Assembly: GCA_965224845.1 (NCBI GenBank)
Contig: CBDDAJ010000021.1
Location: 23,576-87,575 of the forward strand
Source: Wocania_A sp965224845
GTDB taxonomy: Bacteria > Bacteroidota > Bacteroidia > Flavobacteriales > Flavobacteriaceae
Length of the DNA: 64,000 bases
Reading direction: 5' to 3'
The notes beneath the pieces were generated by a model. It had not been told where the DNA came from, ran no database searches, and saw only the letters and a list, made by a program, of their open reading frames with translations. This document shows positions 54,266 through 63,921 of this stretch, one piece after another. The first letter of the stretch is position 1. The number at the start of each line of letters is the position of its first letter. The translations under genes were made by a program, and so were the position numbers.

Positions 54266-55294
54266 TCAAATCAGGTTTCTTAGTCTCTCAGCTGCCTGTT
54301 CTGCAGTGATATCCCGCTGTGGTGAACCAAACATTTCGTAACCCACCATAAATTTTTTAACCGTTGCACTTCGTAATAATGGCGGATAAAAACTCATGTG
54401 CCAATGCCAATGGTTATTATCTTTTCCGTTTGTTGGTGCCTGATGTATACCACTTGAATATGGAAATGAACATTCAAATAAAGCATCGTAAGTCTTAGTT
54501 AAAACAGAAATAGCCTCAGCATAGGCCAGGCGTTCCGATTCAGCAATTTGACTGATATCTTTATAATGTTTTTTAGGAGCAATCATAGCTTCAAAGGGCC
54601 AAATAGCCCAAAAAGGAATTAAAACAACAAAGGCCTCGTTTTCAAAAATGATTCTTTCTTTGGTTTTTAGTTCCTGATCTAAATAATCCCCTAAAAGGCT
54701 GCTTTTATTTTTTAAATAATACGCTTCTTGCCGACTATCTTTTTTAGCAACCTCATTTGGCAATGTAGATTGGCTCCAAATTTGGCCATGCGGATGTGGG
54801 TTACTACATCCCATGACAGCCCCTTTGTTTTCAAATATTTGAACGTGATTAACAGTTTCATCGGCCCCAAGAAGTTTATACTCCTTCTGCCATACCTCTA
54901 CCACCTTTGCGATATCATTTTTATGCATGTCTGCCAAACTTTTAGAATGATCTGGACTAAAACATATTACTTTACAAATACCCGTTTCACTTTCGGCTTT
55001 AAGCAATCCGTTATTTAAAGAAAACGATTTTGAATTTGATTGCAAAGCTGCAAAATCGTTTGTAAAAACAAAGACATCTTTATAGTTTGGATTTAGTGCT
55101 CCATTAATTCTTGTGTTGCCTGCACACAAATAACAATTGGGGTCGTGGGCTGGTCTTTCTGCTCTTGAGATGGCTTCATTTTGCCCTTGCCAGGGTCTTT
55201 TAGCACGATGTGGAGATACCAATACCCATTCTCCTGTTAATATATTGAATCTTTTATGTGAATAGTCCTGTAGGTCTGTATTCATAATTTGCAT
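54266..55294 (-). CDS. galT: UDP-glucose--hexose-1-phosphate uridylyltransferase
   Basis: The Leloir-pathway enzyme that exchanges UMP between UDP-glucose and galactose-1-phosphate. In about 340 residues it shows the zinc pair in CYLCAGN, the catalytic NPHPHGQIWSQ, and the late IHQAPTNGKDNNHWHWHMSF segment. Two in-frame ATGs (55294 and 55285) are possible starts. It is the last gene of the leftward gal operon, eight bases after galK. Confidence 0.97.
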   Translation of the reverse strand: MQIMNTDLQDYSHKRFNILTGEWVLVSPHRAKRPWQGQNEAISRAERPAHDPNCYLCAGNTRINGALNPNYKDVFVFTNDFAALQSNSKSFSLNNGLLKAESETGICKVICFSPDHSKSLADMHKNDIAKVVEVWQKEYKLLGADETVNHVQIFENKGAVMGCSNPHPHGQIWSQSTLPNEVAKKDSRQEAYYLKNKSSLLGDYLDQELKTKERIIFENEAFVVLIPFWAIWPFEAMIAPKKHYKDISQIAESERLAYAEAISVLTKTYDALFECSFPYSSGIHQAPTNGKDNNHWHWHMSFYPPLLRSATVKKFMVGYEMFGSPQRDITAEQAAERLRNLI

Positions 55295-55302
55295 TATTTA
55301 AT

Positions 55303-56451
55303 CTAAGCTATTAATCTGGTGCCGTCTGAAAGTTTTACTGAATAGATAGAACAGTTATTATTAAATTCATTTTTATAAGCTTTCGCAACTGTAGTTTTAA
55401 AAGCTTTTGAAGCATCTTTATTAATTAAATTAATAGTGCAACCACCAAAGCCACCTCCCATCATACGTGCACCTAAAACATTAGGATTGGCTTTTGCATA
55501 ATCAACTAAAAAATCAAGCTCCTTACAACTTACTTTATATTGAGCACTTAAACCTTCATGAGATTGGAACAAGAGGTTTCCTAATAAATTAATATTATCA
55601 TCATGAATCGCTTTTGCAAATAACTGTACGCGCTCATTTTCTTCAATAACATATAATGCTTTTTGATAATCTTCTTCAGAAATATGTTTTTTAATGGCCT
55701 TTAAATCTTCTTTTGAAGCATCTCTTAAAGCAGTCATGTTTAATGCATTCGATACTTTTTCACAGACCGCTCTCCTGTTGTTATAAGCACTATCTGATAG
55801 ATTATGCTTAACATTAGTATTGATCAAAATGAGCTTATATTTTTTGAAATCTATCTTATAAGTTTGGGAGGTAATCGTTCTACAATCTAATAGTAAAGCG
55901 CTTCCTTTTTTACCAAACATACTCGTATATTGATCCATAATACCGCATTTAACACCCACATAGTGATGCTCTGCTTTTTGTGAAATTATAATCATTTGCT
56001 GCTTTGATAATCCTAAATCAAACAAGGTATTTAAACCAAAAACCACACTGTTTTCTAAAGCTGCAGATGAAGACATACCTGCCCCACTAGGAATATTTCC
56101 TGCAAAAACCGCATTAAAATTTCCCAGTGTTATACCTGTGTTTTGAATTTCTGCAACCACACCTAAAATGTAGTTTTTCCACCCTCCGCCCTTTAAAGCT
56201 TTGGGATTATGTAAACTAAACTCGTACATGTCCTGCATATCTAATGCATAAACCTTACTTGTATCTGAATTACTTTTCTGAATAGCCAGAGCAATGCCTT
56301 TATTTGTTGCTGCAGGAAAAACATAACCCTCGTTATAATCTGTATGCTCTCCAATAAGATTGATTCTTCCCGGAGAAAAAATTATAAGCGGCTTGGTATT
56401 AAAATGTGTTTTAAAATTTCTTCTAACCGCTTTTACCAGTTTTTTACTCAT
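55303..56451 (-). CDS. galK: galactokinase
   Basis: I choose ATG 56451 (MSKKLVKAVRRNFKTHF); the open frame extends 15 codons further but would run into the symporter gene. The 382-residue GHMP kinase phosphorylates galactose at C1. Motifs are GRINLIGEHTDYNEGYVFPAA (substrate), GNIPSGAGMSSSAALE (ATP loop) and GARMMGGGFGGCTINLI. It lies five bases after the symporter gene and eight before galT. Confidence 0.97.
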   Translation of the reverse strand: MSKKLVKAVRRNFKTHFNTKPLIIFSPGRINLIGEHTDYNEGYVFPAATNKGIALAIQKSNSDTSKVYALDMQDMYEFSLHNPKALKGGGWKNYILGVVAEIQNTGITLGNFNAVFAGNIPSGAGMSSSAALENSVVFGLNTLFDLGLSKQQMIIISQKAEHHYVGVKCGIMDQYTSMFGKKGSALLLDCRTITSQTYKIDFKKYKLILINTNVKHNLSDSAYNNRRAVCEKVSNALNMTALRDASKEDLKAIKKHISEEDYQKALYVIEENERVQLFAKAIHDDNINLLGNLLFQSHEGLSAQYKVSCKELDFLVDYAKANPNVLGARMMGGGFGGCTINLINKDASKAFKTTVAKAYKNEFNNNCSIYSVKLSDGTRLIA

Positions 56452-56456
56452 AATAA

Positions 56457-58103
56457 CTACGCAAAATATATATACACCCCTACAACAATAATACAAATCG
56501 CTATTCCTGCTTGCTTAACATATTTCCAAGGGGTTATGTCTACCTGCTCTGTATATTCTTGAACATAATCTTCCGTTCTTGGCTTTATGGCGCCAATAAC
56601 AAGCATAATAACAACATTTAAAACAAATAGAATGGCCATAACATCTAAAAAATGAGGATAAGCCTGAGCTTCTACTAAAGCTAAAGCGGCCTCATCTGTA
56701 ACTCCAGAAGCTTTAGCTGCATGTAATGCTTTTTCAACAAAATGGGGTTGCATAAAAAATTGACTGACGATATATAGCAAACAACCAGAAGCTAAACCAA
56801 TTTTTGCAGCAATTGCCGGAACCCGCTTTGTTAAATACCCCACAACAATAATGGTTAGAATTGGGATGCTATATATCCCATTAATTTCTTGTAAATAATC
56901 AAATAAACTTCCTGCATTAGCAATCAAAGGCGCAATAAACATGGAAGCAATTGCTAAAGCAACACCAAACATTTTACCATATTTTACTACTGTTTTTTCG
57001 TCAGCTTCTTTATTTATGTGCTGCTTATAAACATCAATTCCAAACAAAGTAACCGAACTATTTAAAACACTATTAAAAGAGCTTAAAATAGCTCCAAATA
57101 AAACTGCAGCAAAAAAGCCAACCCAAGCATTTGGTAATACTTCTTTTACTAACATAGGATAGGCACTATCTGCCGTTTCTAAGTTTCCTTCAAAAAGATG
57201 GTAGGCTATTAAACCAGGAAGCACGACTATTATTGGGCCTAATATTTTTATAAACGAAGCCAATAATAAACCTTTTTGACCTTCTTTTAAATCTTTTGCA
57301 CCTAAAGCGCGTTGAATAATTTGTTGATTGGTTCCCCAATAGAATAATTGTACCAGCATCATACCCGTAAAAATGGTATAAAAAGGTACGGGATCAGTTG
57401 GCCCGCCCATAGATTTGAACTTCTCTGGGTTTTCGGTTGTTAAAATCGATAACCCCTCTAAAACGCTACCATCACCAATCATCATCAAACCAAAAATAGG
57501 AATTAAAATACCGCCAACTAACAGCCCAATTGCATTAATTGAATCTGATACAGCAACCGCTTTTAAACCACCAAAAACGGCATAAATAGATCCTACAATA
57601 CCTATTCCCCAAACACAAATCCAAATCGATTGCGTATGTGTAACACCTAATAACTCAGGAATATTAAACATACCACTAATAGCCAAAGAGCCGGAATATA
57701 ATATTACGGGGAGTAAAACAACAACATAACCCGATAGAAATAATACAGAGGTTAATGTTTTTGTCGTTACATCAAATCGTTTTGACAAAAACCCCGGAAC
57801 CGTTGTCAACCCACCTTTTAAATACCTTGGTAACAAAAACATTGCTGTAACTACCATGGCAATAGCCGCTAGGGTTTCCCATACCATTACAGATAATCCG
57901 CTTTGGTAAGCAGACCCGTTTAAACCAACAATTTGTTCAGTTGATAAATTGGTGAGTAATAATGAACCTGCAATGACTCCTGCTGTTAGACTACGGCCTC
58001 CAAGAAAATAGCCATCAGATGAGGATTCCTCTGTTTTTCGTGTAGCCAAATAAGAAATTATGGCCACTAATAATGTAAACCCAATAAATGTTAAAAATTG
58101 CAT
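56457..58103 (-). CDS. sodium/sugar symporter (SSS family)
   Basis: A 548-residue transporter with about 13 transmembrane segments and the solute:sodium symporter pattern, including the SDGYFLGGRSL opening after helix 1, GLKAVAVSDSINAIGLL, and WGTNQQIIQRALGAKD in the middle, as in SglT-like sugar carriers. It probably imports galactose together with sodium, given its place between galM and galK. It lies 11 bases after galM. Confidence 0.93.
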   Translation of the reverse strand: MQFLTFIGFTLLVAIISYLATRKTEESSSDGYFLGGRSLTAGVIAGSLLLTNLSTEQIVGLNGSAYQSGLSVMVWETLAAIAMVVTAMFLLPRYLKGGLTTVPGFLSKRFDVTTKTLTSVLFLSGYVVVLLPVILYSGSLAISGMFNIPELLGVTHTQSIWICVWGIGIVGSIYAVFGGLKAVAVSDSINAIGLLVGGILIPIFGLMMIGDGSVLEGLSILTTENPEKFKSMGGPTDPVPFYTIFTGMMLVQLFYWGTNQQIIQRALGAKDLKEGQKGLLLASFIKILGPIIVVLPGLIAYHLFEGNLETADSAYPMLVKEVLPNAWVGFFAAVLFGAILSSFNSVLNSSVTLFGIDVYKQHINKEADEKTVVKYGKMFGVALAIASMFIAPLIANAGSLFDYLQEINGIYSIPILTIIVVGYLTKRVPAIAAKIGLASGCLLYIVSQFFMQPHFVEKALHAAKASGVTDEAALALVEAQAYPHFLDVMAILFVLNVVIMLVIGAIKPRTEDYVQEYTEQVDITPWKYVKQAGIAICIIVVGVYIYFA

Positions 58104-58114
58104 AATCTGTGTGT

Positions 58115-59029
58115 TTAGTTAATGTTGTTATGTGTGATTTTTTTAAAACTTATAGTCCATTCTACCTCATATTCGTGATTTGGCTTTAAAACTTGTAAGC
58201 CTATTTTATTATTAAAACTATCGGAAATACCAGTCATTGGTTCTATAGCTACAACCTGTGTATGCTTAGGGTTATATAATTGCAGATAGTTTTCTTCTTT
58301 ATTTGTATTTATCTTGATAGCATACGTAGGAGTTTTGAATTCTACCGTATTCCCCTTCAAAATATAGCAATCGTCTAATTGTGTGTTTTTAATTTGAAAT
58401 GGATGCTTAAATTGATTTTTATAAACTGCTGTTGTAATAAGGTCTTTATCAAACCTTACTTTTTGATCGCTTTCAAAATTCAGAATGCTGTTATACAAAT
58501 TTTCACTTATAAAATAAGGATGCCATCCTATAGTAAAAGGAAAAGAATGTGTATCCCTATTTTTAATCTTTACCGATAAACTAATGGTGTTTTTTGTTAA
58601 GGTATAGGTTAAAAGAATCTTATAGATAAAAGGAAACCCTTTTAATTTCTCTTCTTCTTGATAAGAGAGTGTTACTTTTACAAAATCAGGAGTAGTAATC
58701 GCTTTAACTAGAGTAAATACTTTGTCAAAAACCAGCCCATGAATAGCATTATCTCTTCCGCTTTCGTTACAAAATAATTGATAAGTCTTAGCTTCAAATG
58801 TGTATTTTCCGCTTTTTATCCTATTAGCAAAGGGGAATAAAATTGATGAAGCATGAGTGTTTTCGTATTTAATATTCGGACGGTCTTTAATGACAGAAAC
58901 GCCATCAAACTGCAAGTCCTGAAGCCTCCCTCCTTCTTTTAAGCTTATTCTGGCTTTTGAGCCGCCATCATCGTGTATAAGCTCTAAATAATCCAATCCA
59001 TCTTCTTGACTTTTTACTATGCTGTACAT
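58115..59029 (-). CDS. galM: aldose 1-epimerase family protein (mutarotase)
   Basis: The 304-residue protein has the galactose-mutarotase beta-sandwich pattern: ASSILFPFANRIKSGKY, the catalytic His pair in NAIHGLVFDK and IGWHPYF, and a late acidic residue in VAIEPMTGISDSF. It interconverts anomers of galactose so that galK receives the alpha form. It starts one base after the gntR stop and is thus the second gene of the operon. Confidence 0.9.
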   Translation of the reverse strand: MYSIVKSQEDGLDYLELIHDDGGSKARISLKEGGRLQDLQFDGVSVIKDRPNIKYENTHASSILFPFANRIKSGKYTFEAKTYQLFCNESGRDNAIHGLVFDKVFTLVKAITTPDFVKVTLSYQEEEKLKGFPFIYKILLTYTLTKNTISLSVKIKNRDTHSFPFTIGWHPYFISENLYNSILNFESDQKVRFDKDLITTAVYKNQFKHPFQIKNTQLDDCYILKGNTVEFKTPTYAIKINTNKEENYLQLYNPKHTQVVAIEPMTGISDSFNNKIGLQVLKPNHEYEVEWTISFKKITHNNIN

Positions 59030-59030
59030 G

Positions 59031-60029
59031 TTATACTGATGCTCTTATTATTAAACTGCTTGGGTTTTCTATCTGGGCTTGCCTATTGTTAAGTATCATT
59101 TTTGCCAACTGTTTCCCCATTAAATTAAAATCTGTAGAAATAGTAGTTATACCACCTTCTACAATCTCCTTCAGCATAGTATCGTTATAAGAAATAACAC
59201 CAATATTTTTTGCTAAAACCAGTTGCTGTTCCTTGATTTTTTTTATGATTCTAATTAAGTTCCTGTCGTCAAAAACAATATAAACTTCACCTGCATTCAA
59301 GACTCTATCGTCCAGGGATGAAATAACTTCTTTTTTTATATTATTATGTTTGCAAAATAAATTAAACCCACTAAGAAATCCCTGTGGTTGCTTTGCCTCT
59401 GAAAACAATAAAACCAGTTTTTTATAACGCTTTATTTTATTATATCCTTTAGTAAGTCCTGTATAAATATCTTTTTTGAAGTTTTGATAAATAGCCGAAT
59501 ATTGAGATAATTCGTCATGCATTTGATCTAAAATATAAACTTTATCTTGGGGTAAATTATCAATAATAGGTGCTGTTCCATTTAAATTAGCGGGCATAAT
59601 TACATAAAAACTGTAGCCCCCTATATTATCAGAAATAAGCTTATTAAATACATCGATATTAAAATGATGAAAAAATATGTCTACCTGAATATTATCACTT
59701 AAATTGTTTAAAAAAGAATTATATAAGTCCTCCTTAAATGAGTTTAGTTCATCAAATAGTAAAAATACTTTTTGAGAAACTAGCACATCCTCGCTTAAAA
59801 CATAGTAACCTTTACCAACCACAGAATGAATAATACCTCTGCTCTTCAGCTCATTAAACGCCATTAAAACGGTATCTCGCGAAAGCGAATGCTTGGTTTT
59901 TATACTGTTTAATGATGGTAGTTTATCTCCTTTCCTCAATACCCCTTGGTGTATAGCTTCTTCTATAGAATTTACAATTTGCTTATACTTTGGAGCACTA
60001 GATTCTTTACTTACTGAAACAATTCCCAT
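59031..60029 (-). CDS. GntR-family regulator with LacI-like sensor, gal operon
   Basis: The 332-residue regulator has an N-terminal winged helix-turn-helix of GntR type (YKQIVNSIEEAIHQGVLRKGDKLPS; LSRDTVLMAFNELKSRGII) and a C-terminal periplasmic-binding-protein-like sensor (PANLNGTAPIIDNLPQ; NIGVISYNDTMLKEIVEGG; TISTDFNLMGKQLAKMILNN). This resembles AraR-type fusions. It is the first gene of the galactose operon, so it probably represses its own operon until galactose is present. The likely operator is listed separately. Confidence 0.92.
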   Translation of the reverse strand: MGIVSVSKESSAPKYKQIVNSIEEAIHQGVLRKGDKLPSLNSIKTKHSLSRDTVLMAFNELKSRGIIHSVVGKGYYVLSEDVLVSQKVFLLFDELNSFKEDLYNSFLNNLSDNIQVDIFFHHFNIDVFNKLISDNIGGYSFYVIMPANLNGTAPIIDNLPQDKVYILDQMHDELSQYSAIYQNFKKDIYTGLTKGYNKIKRYKKLVLLFSEAKQPQGFLSGFNLFCKHNNIKKEVISSLDDRVLNAGEVYIVFDDRNLIRIIKKIKEQQLVLAKNIGVISYNDTMLKEIVEGGITTISTDFNLMGKQLAKMILNNRQAQIENPSSLIIRASV

Positions 60030-60033
60030 GTTA

Positions 60034-60064
60034 CAAATGTAGAATATTTTTTTACAAAAACAAA
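60034..60064 (-). promoter_or_regulatory. promoter of the gal operon
   Basis: Read on the minus strand, TTTG (60064-60061) is followed, 19 bases after it, by TACATTTG (60041-60034), an exact match to the Bacteroidota consensus TTTG-N19-TAnnTTTG. The start point would fall within a few bases of the gntR ATG (60029), so the transcript should be leaderless or almost so. Confidence 0.75.
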
Positions 60065-60080
60065 CTGGTACGAACTGGTA
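60063..60080. promoter_or_regulatory. putative operator of the gal regulator
   Basis: AACTGGTA occurs twice with a 10-base period (60063-60070 and 60073-60080), that is one helical turn apart. The first copy overlaps the -33 element of the gal promoter. A bound regulator here would block RNA polymerase. Assigning it to the GntR protein is inference from position. Confidence 0.55.
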
Positions 60081-60179
60081 GGTTTGAATTGTAAAAAATA
60101 TATTAAACTTAAAAGGTATATTACTATACTAATTTATACATTCAAAAGTTATACTTTTAAGTCCTAAAGTATATTTAAC

Positions 60180-60187
60180 TATTTTTG
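60180..60187 (+). promoter_or_regulatory. possible -7 element upstream of the secreted lipoprotein gene
   Basis: TATTTTTG fits TAnnTTTG, 28 bases before the ATG at 60216. No good -33 TTG is seen at the right distance. Confidence 0.35.
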
Positions 60188-60215
60188 CCTGTAATAATAT
60201 TGCTTAACCCTATTT

Positions 60216-61788
60216 ATGAAACGTAGTCTATATTTTGTATTCACCATTTGTTTTTTAATCTTTTGGAGTTCTTGCCGTAAAGATTTTGAATTTTCACCGA
60301 GTACAGGGAATCTTCAATTTTCTAAAGATACTGTTTATTTAGATACCGTTTTTACTAACATTGGATCCAGTACTTACACCCTAAAGGTTTATAATAGAAG
60401 TAATGAAGATATTGCTATACCAAGTGTAAAGCTCGGTTTGGGAGAGGCATCAGAATACAGACTTAATGTAGACGGTATCTCGGGAAAAGCATTTGAAGAT
60501 GTTAAAATTTTAGCCAAAGACAGTATCTTTATTTTTATTGAAACCACAATCGATATTAATAATTTTCCTAACCCAAACGGAATTTATTTATACACCGACC
60601 AAATTGAGTTTGGTTCCAATGCAAATCTGCAAAAAGTAGAACTTGTAACACTGGTACAAGATGCTGTTTTTATTTACCCAAACCGAGATAACACGACAAA
60701 AATAATAGAAACCCTAACTCTTAATATAGGAGGTGAATTAGTTGAAACCGAATTACAAGGTCGTGAATTATTGCCATCAGAATTTACTTTTACTAACGAA
60801 AAACCCTATGTTATATATGGCTTTGCTGCCATACCAAACGGAGAAACATTAACTATAAATGCTGGTGCACGATTACATTTTCATTCAAACTCCGGTTTGA
60901 TTGTAACTGAAAATGCAACTCTCAATGTTAATGGCTCACTTAGTAACGATCAAGAATTGCTTGAAAATGAAGTTATTTTTGAAGGAGACCGGTTAGAACC
61001 AAACTTCTCTGACACCCCCGGGCAATGGGGAACTATTTGGTTATTTGATGGTAGTATAAACAACACTATAAACTACGCGACAATTAAAAATGCTACAGTT
61101 GGGATTTTAAGCGATGGCAACCCAAATGCTGTAACCGAAAAACTTAAAATTACTAATTCTCAAATTTATAACTCTAGTAATTTTGGAATCCTGGGGCGAA
61201 ACACATCTATTACAGGAGAAAATGTTGTTATAAATAATTCGGGGCAATCCTCGTTTGCCGGAACTCTGGGCGGGGTTTATAATTTTACACATAGCACCAT
61301 AGCAAACTACTGGTCCAATGGGTTTAGGCAATTTCCGGCACTTTTACTAAATAATTTTGTTTTAGATGAAGACAACAATGCTACTATAGCCGAATTTAAC
61401 CGAAGCAAACTTTAACAATTGTATCATTTACGGGAATGATAATCCAGAAATTTTATTAGACGAAATTGAAGATGCAGCTGTAAATTTCAATTTTAAGTTT
61501 ACTAATTGTTTAATCCGTTTTGAAGATAATAACAATAATTTTACAGGTAATAATTATAATTTAGACAACACCAATCTTTACGAAAATAATATTTTTAATG
61601 AGGACCCTAATTTTAAGAATACCGATTTGAATGAGTTAATTATAGGCGATAAATCAGCTGCTCTAAATAAAGGGAACACTATATTTTCAAATCAGGTGCC
61701 TTCAGATATTTTAAATGTAAACAGAACTGCTTCTCCCGATCTAGGTGCTTATCAGCCACATTATATTCGAAGATTAACATCACATTAA
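60216..61788 (+). pseudogene. lipoprotein with beta-helix-like region, frameshifted
   Basis: The first frame (60216-61415) encodes 399 residues starting with a lipoprotein signal (IFWSSCRKDF) and a beta-rich body with strand repeats such as INNSGQSSFAGTLGGVYNF. After 61397 the continuing protein is in the next frame (TEANFNNCIIYGND to NRTASPDLGAYQ, stop at 61788). The join works if one T is removed from TTT at 61395-61397, giving about 523 residues. The C-terminal SPDLGAYQ ending is common in choice-of-anchor-Q/polymorphic-beta-helix proteins. The shift may be a sequence error. Confidence 0.75.
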
Positions 61789-61881
61789 TAATGATTTATA
61801 AACATATAAATTAATTTCTGATTGAATAAGTGCTTTGGGACGGCCCGTTAGAAAAGTAAATTATATATGATGATGGTTAAC

Positions 61882-62560
61882 TCAATCCATAATAAATTCC
61901 AAATAACCATCTAATAAAACACTAAAGTTATCTGGGACTGCATGCCCCAGATTTTTAATGTCTACAAATTGATGTTTTAATTTATAGGTTTCAAAGGCTT
62001 TTTTAATGTTTTAATGTTTCTTTTTTGTAGCGGTAATCATGAGCTCCGCTAATTAGTACGGCTTTAATATTTTCACTGGCCGCTTTAACAATATTATCTG
62101 GGGTAAAAAACTCGGTTGTTCTTCCACCATGATTCAACGAAATAAACCCTTTTACCGGTATCATCTGATTTAACGCTAAGTCGACACTCATCTTCCCTCC
62201 CAACGAAAATCCACCTGCATAAACCTCATTATCTTTAATGCTATAGGCTTTTAAAATTTCAGAATAATACTGCTTAATATTATTACGCTCCTTTGATAAA
62301 TTTCTCCAACCCCAATAATTTGGTGGATTATCAAGTGTCGTTGCCTCAAAATATGCCACAATAAATGCTTTGGATAGTTTATGACTTATCCACCATGTCT
62401 TCATGTTTTTAATATTGCCATTACCTCCATGAAATACAATAAATAAAGGATATGCCTTTGATTTATCATAATTATCAGGCAAAACAACCTCATACTTTTT
62501 TTGGCAAAAAGCTGCATTCAAAAAGAAAAACATACATATAAAAACTAACAACTTCTTCAT
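61882..62560 (-). pseudogene. alpha/beta-hydrolase esterase, frameshifted near the C-terminus
   Basis: The frame from 62560 to 62003 encodes a signal peptide (MKKLLVFICMFFFLNAAFCQ), then a serine-hydrolase domain with FHGGNGN and the nucleophile elbow GGFSLGGKMS, and stops after YKKETLKH. The remaining C-terminus, including the catalytic His in NLGHAVPDN, continues in another frame to 61882. Removing one base from the TTTT at 62009-62012 (plus strand) restores a 225-residue protein. An 8-base repeat TAATGTTT x2 (62004-62019) sits there. It probably cleaves polysaccharide- or polyester-linked esters, but the substrate is unknown. Confidence 0.75.
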
Positions 62561-62836
62561 TTTAAAAAACTATATTTTAGAATAATGCAATTAAAGTACT
62601 AACAAAACATCATTATATTACATTTTTAACAAAATTTTGATAACGACAATCAAGTAAAATTTCAATACATTTGCTTTCATAATATGAAAGACATTTTATT
62701 GGAATAATCAAGTTTTTTTGGAAATAACATCGAAAGTATTATTGGCTCTTATAAAACAAAAAAAGCATGATACATTAGCTTTATTATTTTAATTATTTGC
62801 CTGACAATCGTTTATATTTTAACTAAAGATTTTTAA

Positions 62837-63921
62837 ATGAAAAATACTGCTTTAACTCAAACTCACGAAGCCCTGGGAGCCAAAAATGGTGCCCTTTTGC
62901 AGGCTATAATATGCCTGTACAATATGAAGGTGTAAACGTAGAACACGAAACCGTAAGGAACGCAGTCGGGGTATTTGATGTATCACATATGGGTGAGTTT
63001 TTAATTGAAGGCCCCAATGCTTTAGATTTAATTCAAAAAGTAAGTAGCAATGATGCGAGTAAATTAACCATTGGGAAAGCTCAATATAGCTGTATGCCAA
63101 ATGATGATGGTGGTATAGTTGACGATTTAATTATTTATAAAGTTAAAGAAGAAACGTATTTGCTGGTTGTAAATGCCAGTAACATTGAAAAGGATTGGAA
63201 TTGGATACAGTCTAAAAATGATATGGGAGCAGAGATGCGCGATTTAAGTGAAGATTACTCATTATTAGCTATTCAAGGTCCTAAAGCCATAGAAGCTATG
63301 CAGTCTATAACCAGCCATGATTTATCTGCAATTAAATTCTACAATTTTGTTGTTGGAGATTTTGCCGGCATAGAAAACGTAATTATTTCCGCAACGGGAT
63401 ACACAGGTAGTGGCGGTTTTGAAATTTACTGTAAAAATAGTGAGGTAAAACAAGTTTGGGATAAAGTATTTGAAGCCGGTGCTGATTTTGGTATTAAACC
63501 TATTGGATTAGCTGCTCGTGATACACTGCGCTTAGAAATGGGATATTGCCTATATGGAAACGATATAGATGATACAACATCGCCACTAGAAGCTGGATTA
63601 GGATGGATTACTAAGTTTACAAAAGATTTTACAAACTCGGAAGCTTTAAAATCTCAAAAAGAACGAGGTGTTGAGCGTAAATTAATTGCTTTTAAGTTAG
63701 AGGATCGCGGTATTCCTCGACAAGGGTATGATATTGTTGATGGCAATGGGCAAAAATTAGGTGTAGTAACCTCTGGTACCATGAGTCCAAGTTTAGGTAT
63801 TGGTATTGGCTTAGGTTATGTCCCTACTATTTTTGCTGCTGTAGATAGTAAAATAAATATTCAAATACGTAAAAATGCTGTCCCTGCTACGGTAGTGAAA
63901 CTACCATTCTATAAAAATTAA
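62837..63921 (+). CDS. gcvT: aminomethyltransferase (glycine cleavage T-protein), two frameshifts near the N-terminus
   Basis: The T-protein of the glycine cleavage system, moving the aminomethyl group to tetrahydrofolate. From 62911 the frame is intact: GVFDVSHMGEFLIEG, GYTGSGGFEIYC, LGAGDTLRLE-like AARDTLRLEMG and the C-terminal MSPSLGIGIGLGYV. The true start is ATG 62837 (MKNTALTQTHEALGAK), but two single-base gains, in AAAAA (62882-62886) and TTTT (62895-62898), break the frame; removing both gives a normal 360-residue GcvT. As this gene is usually essential to one-carbon metabolism, sequence error is likely. Confidence 0.92.

Noticed and set aside
62641..62836. Glycine riboswitch upstream of gcvT
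   Set aside because: I find no conserved glycine-aptamer core or paired stems in this AT-rich leader.
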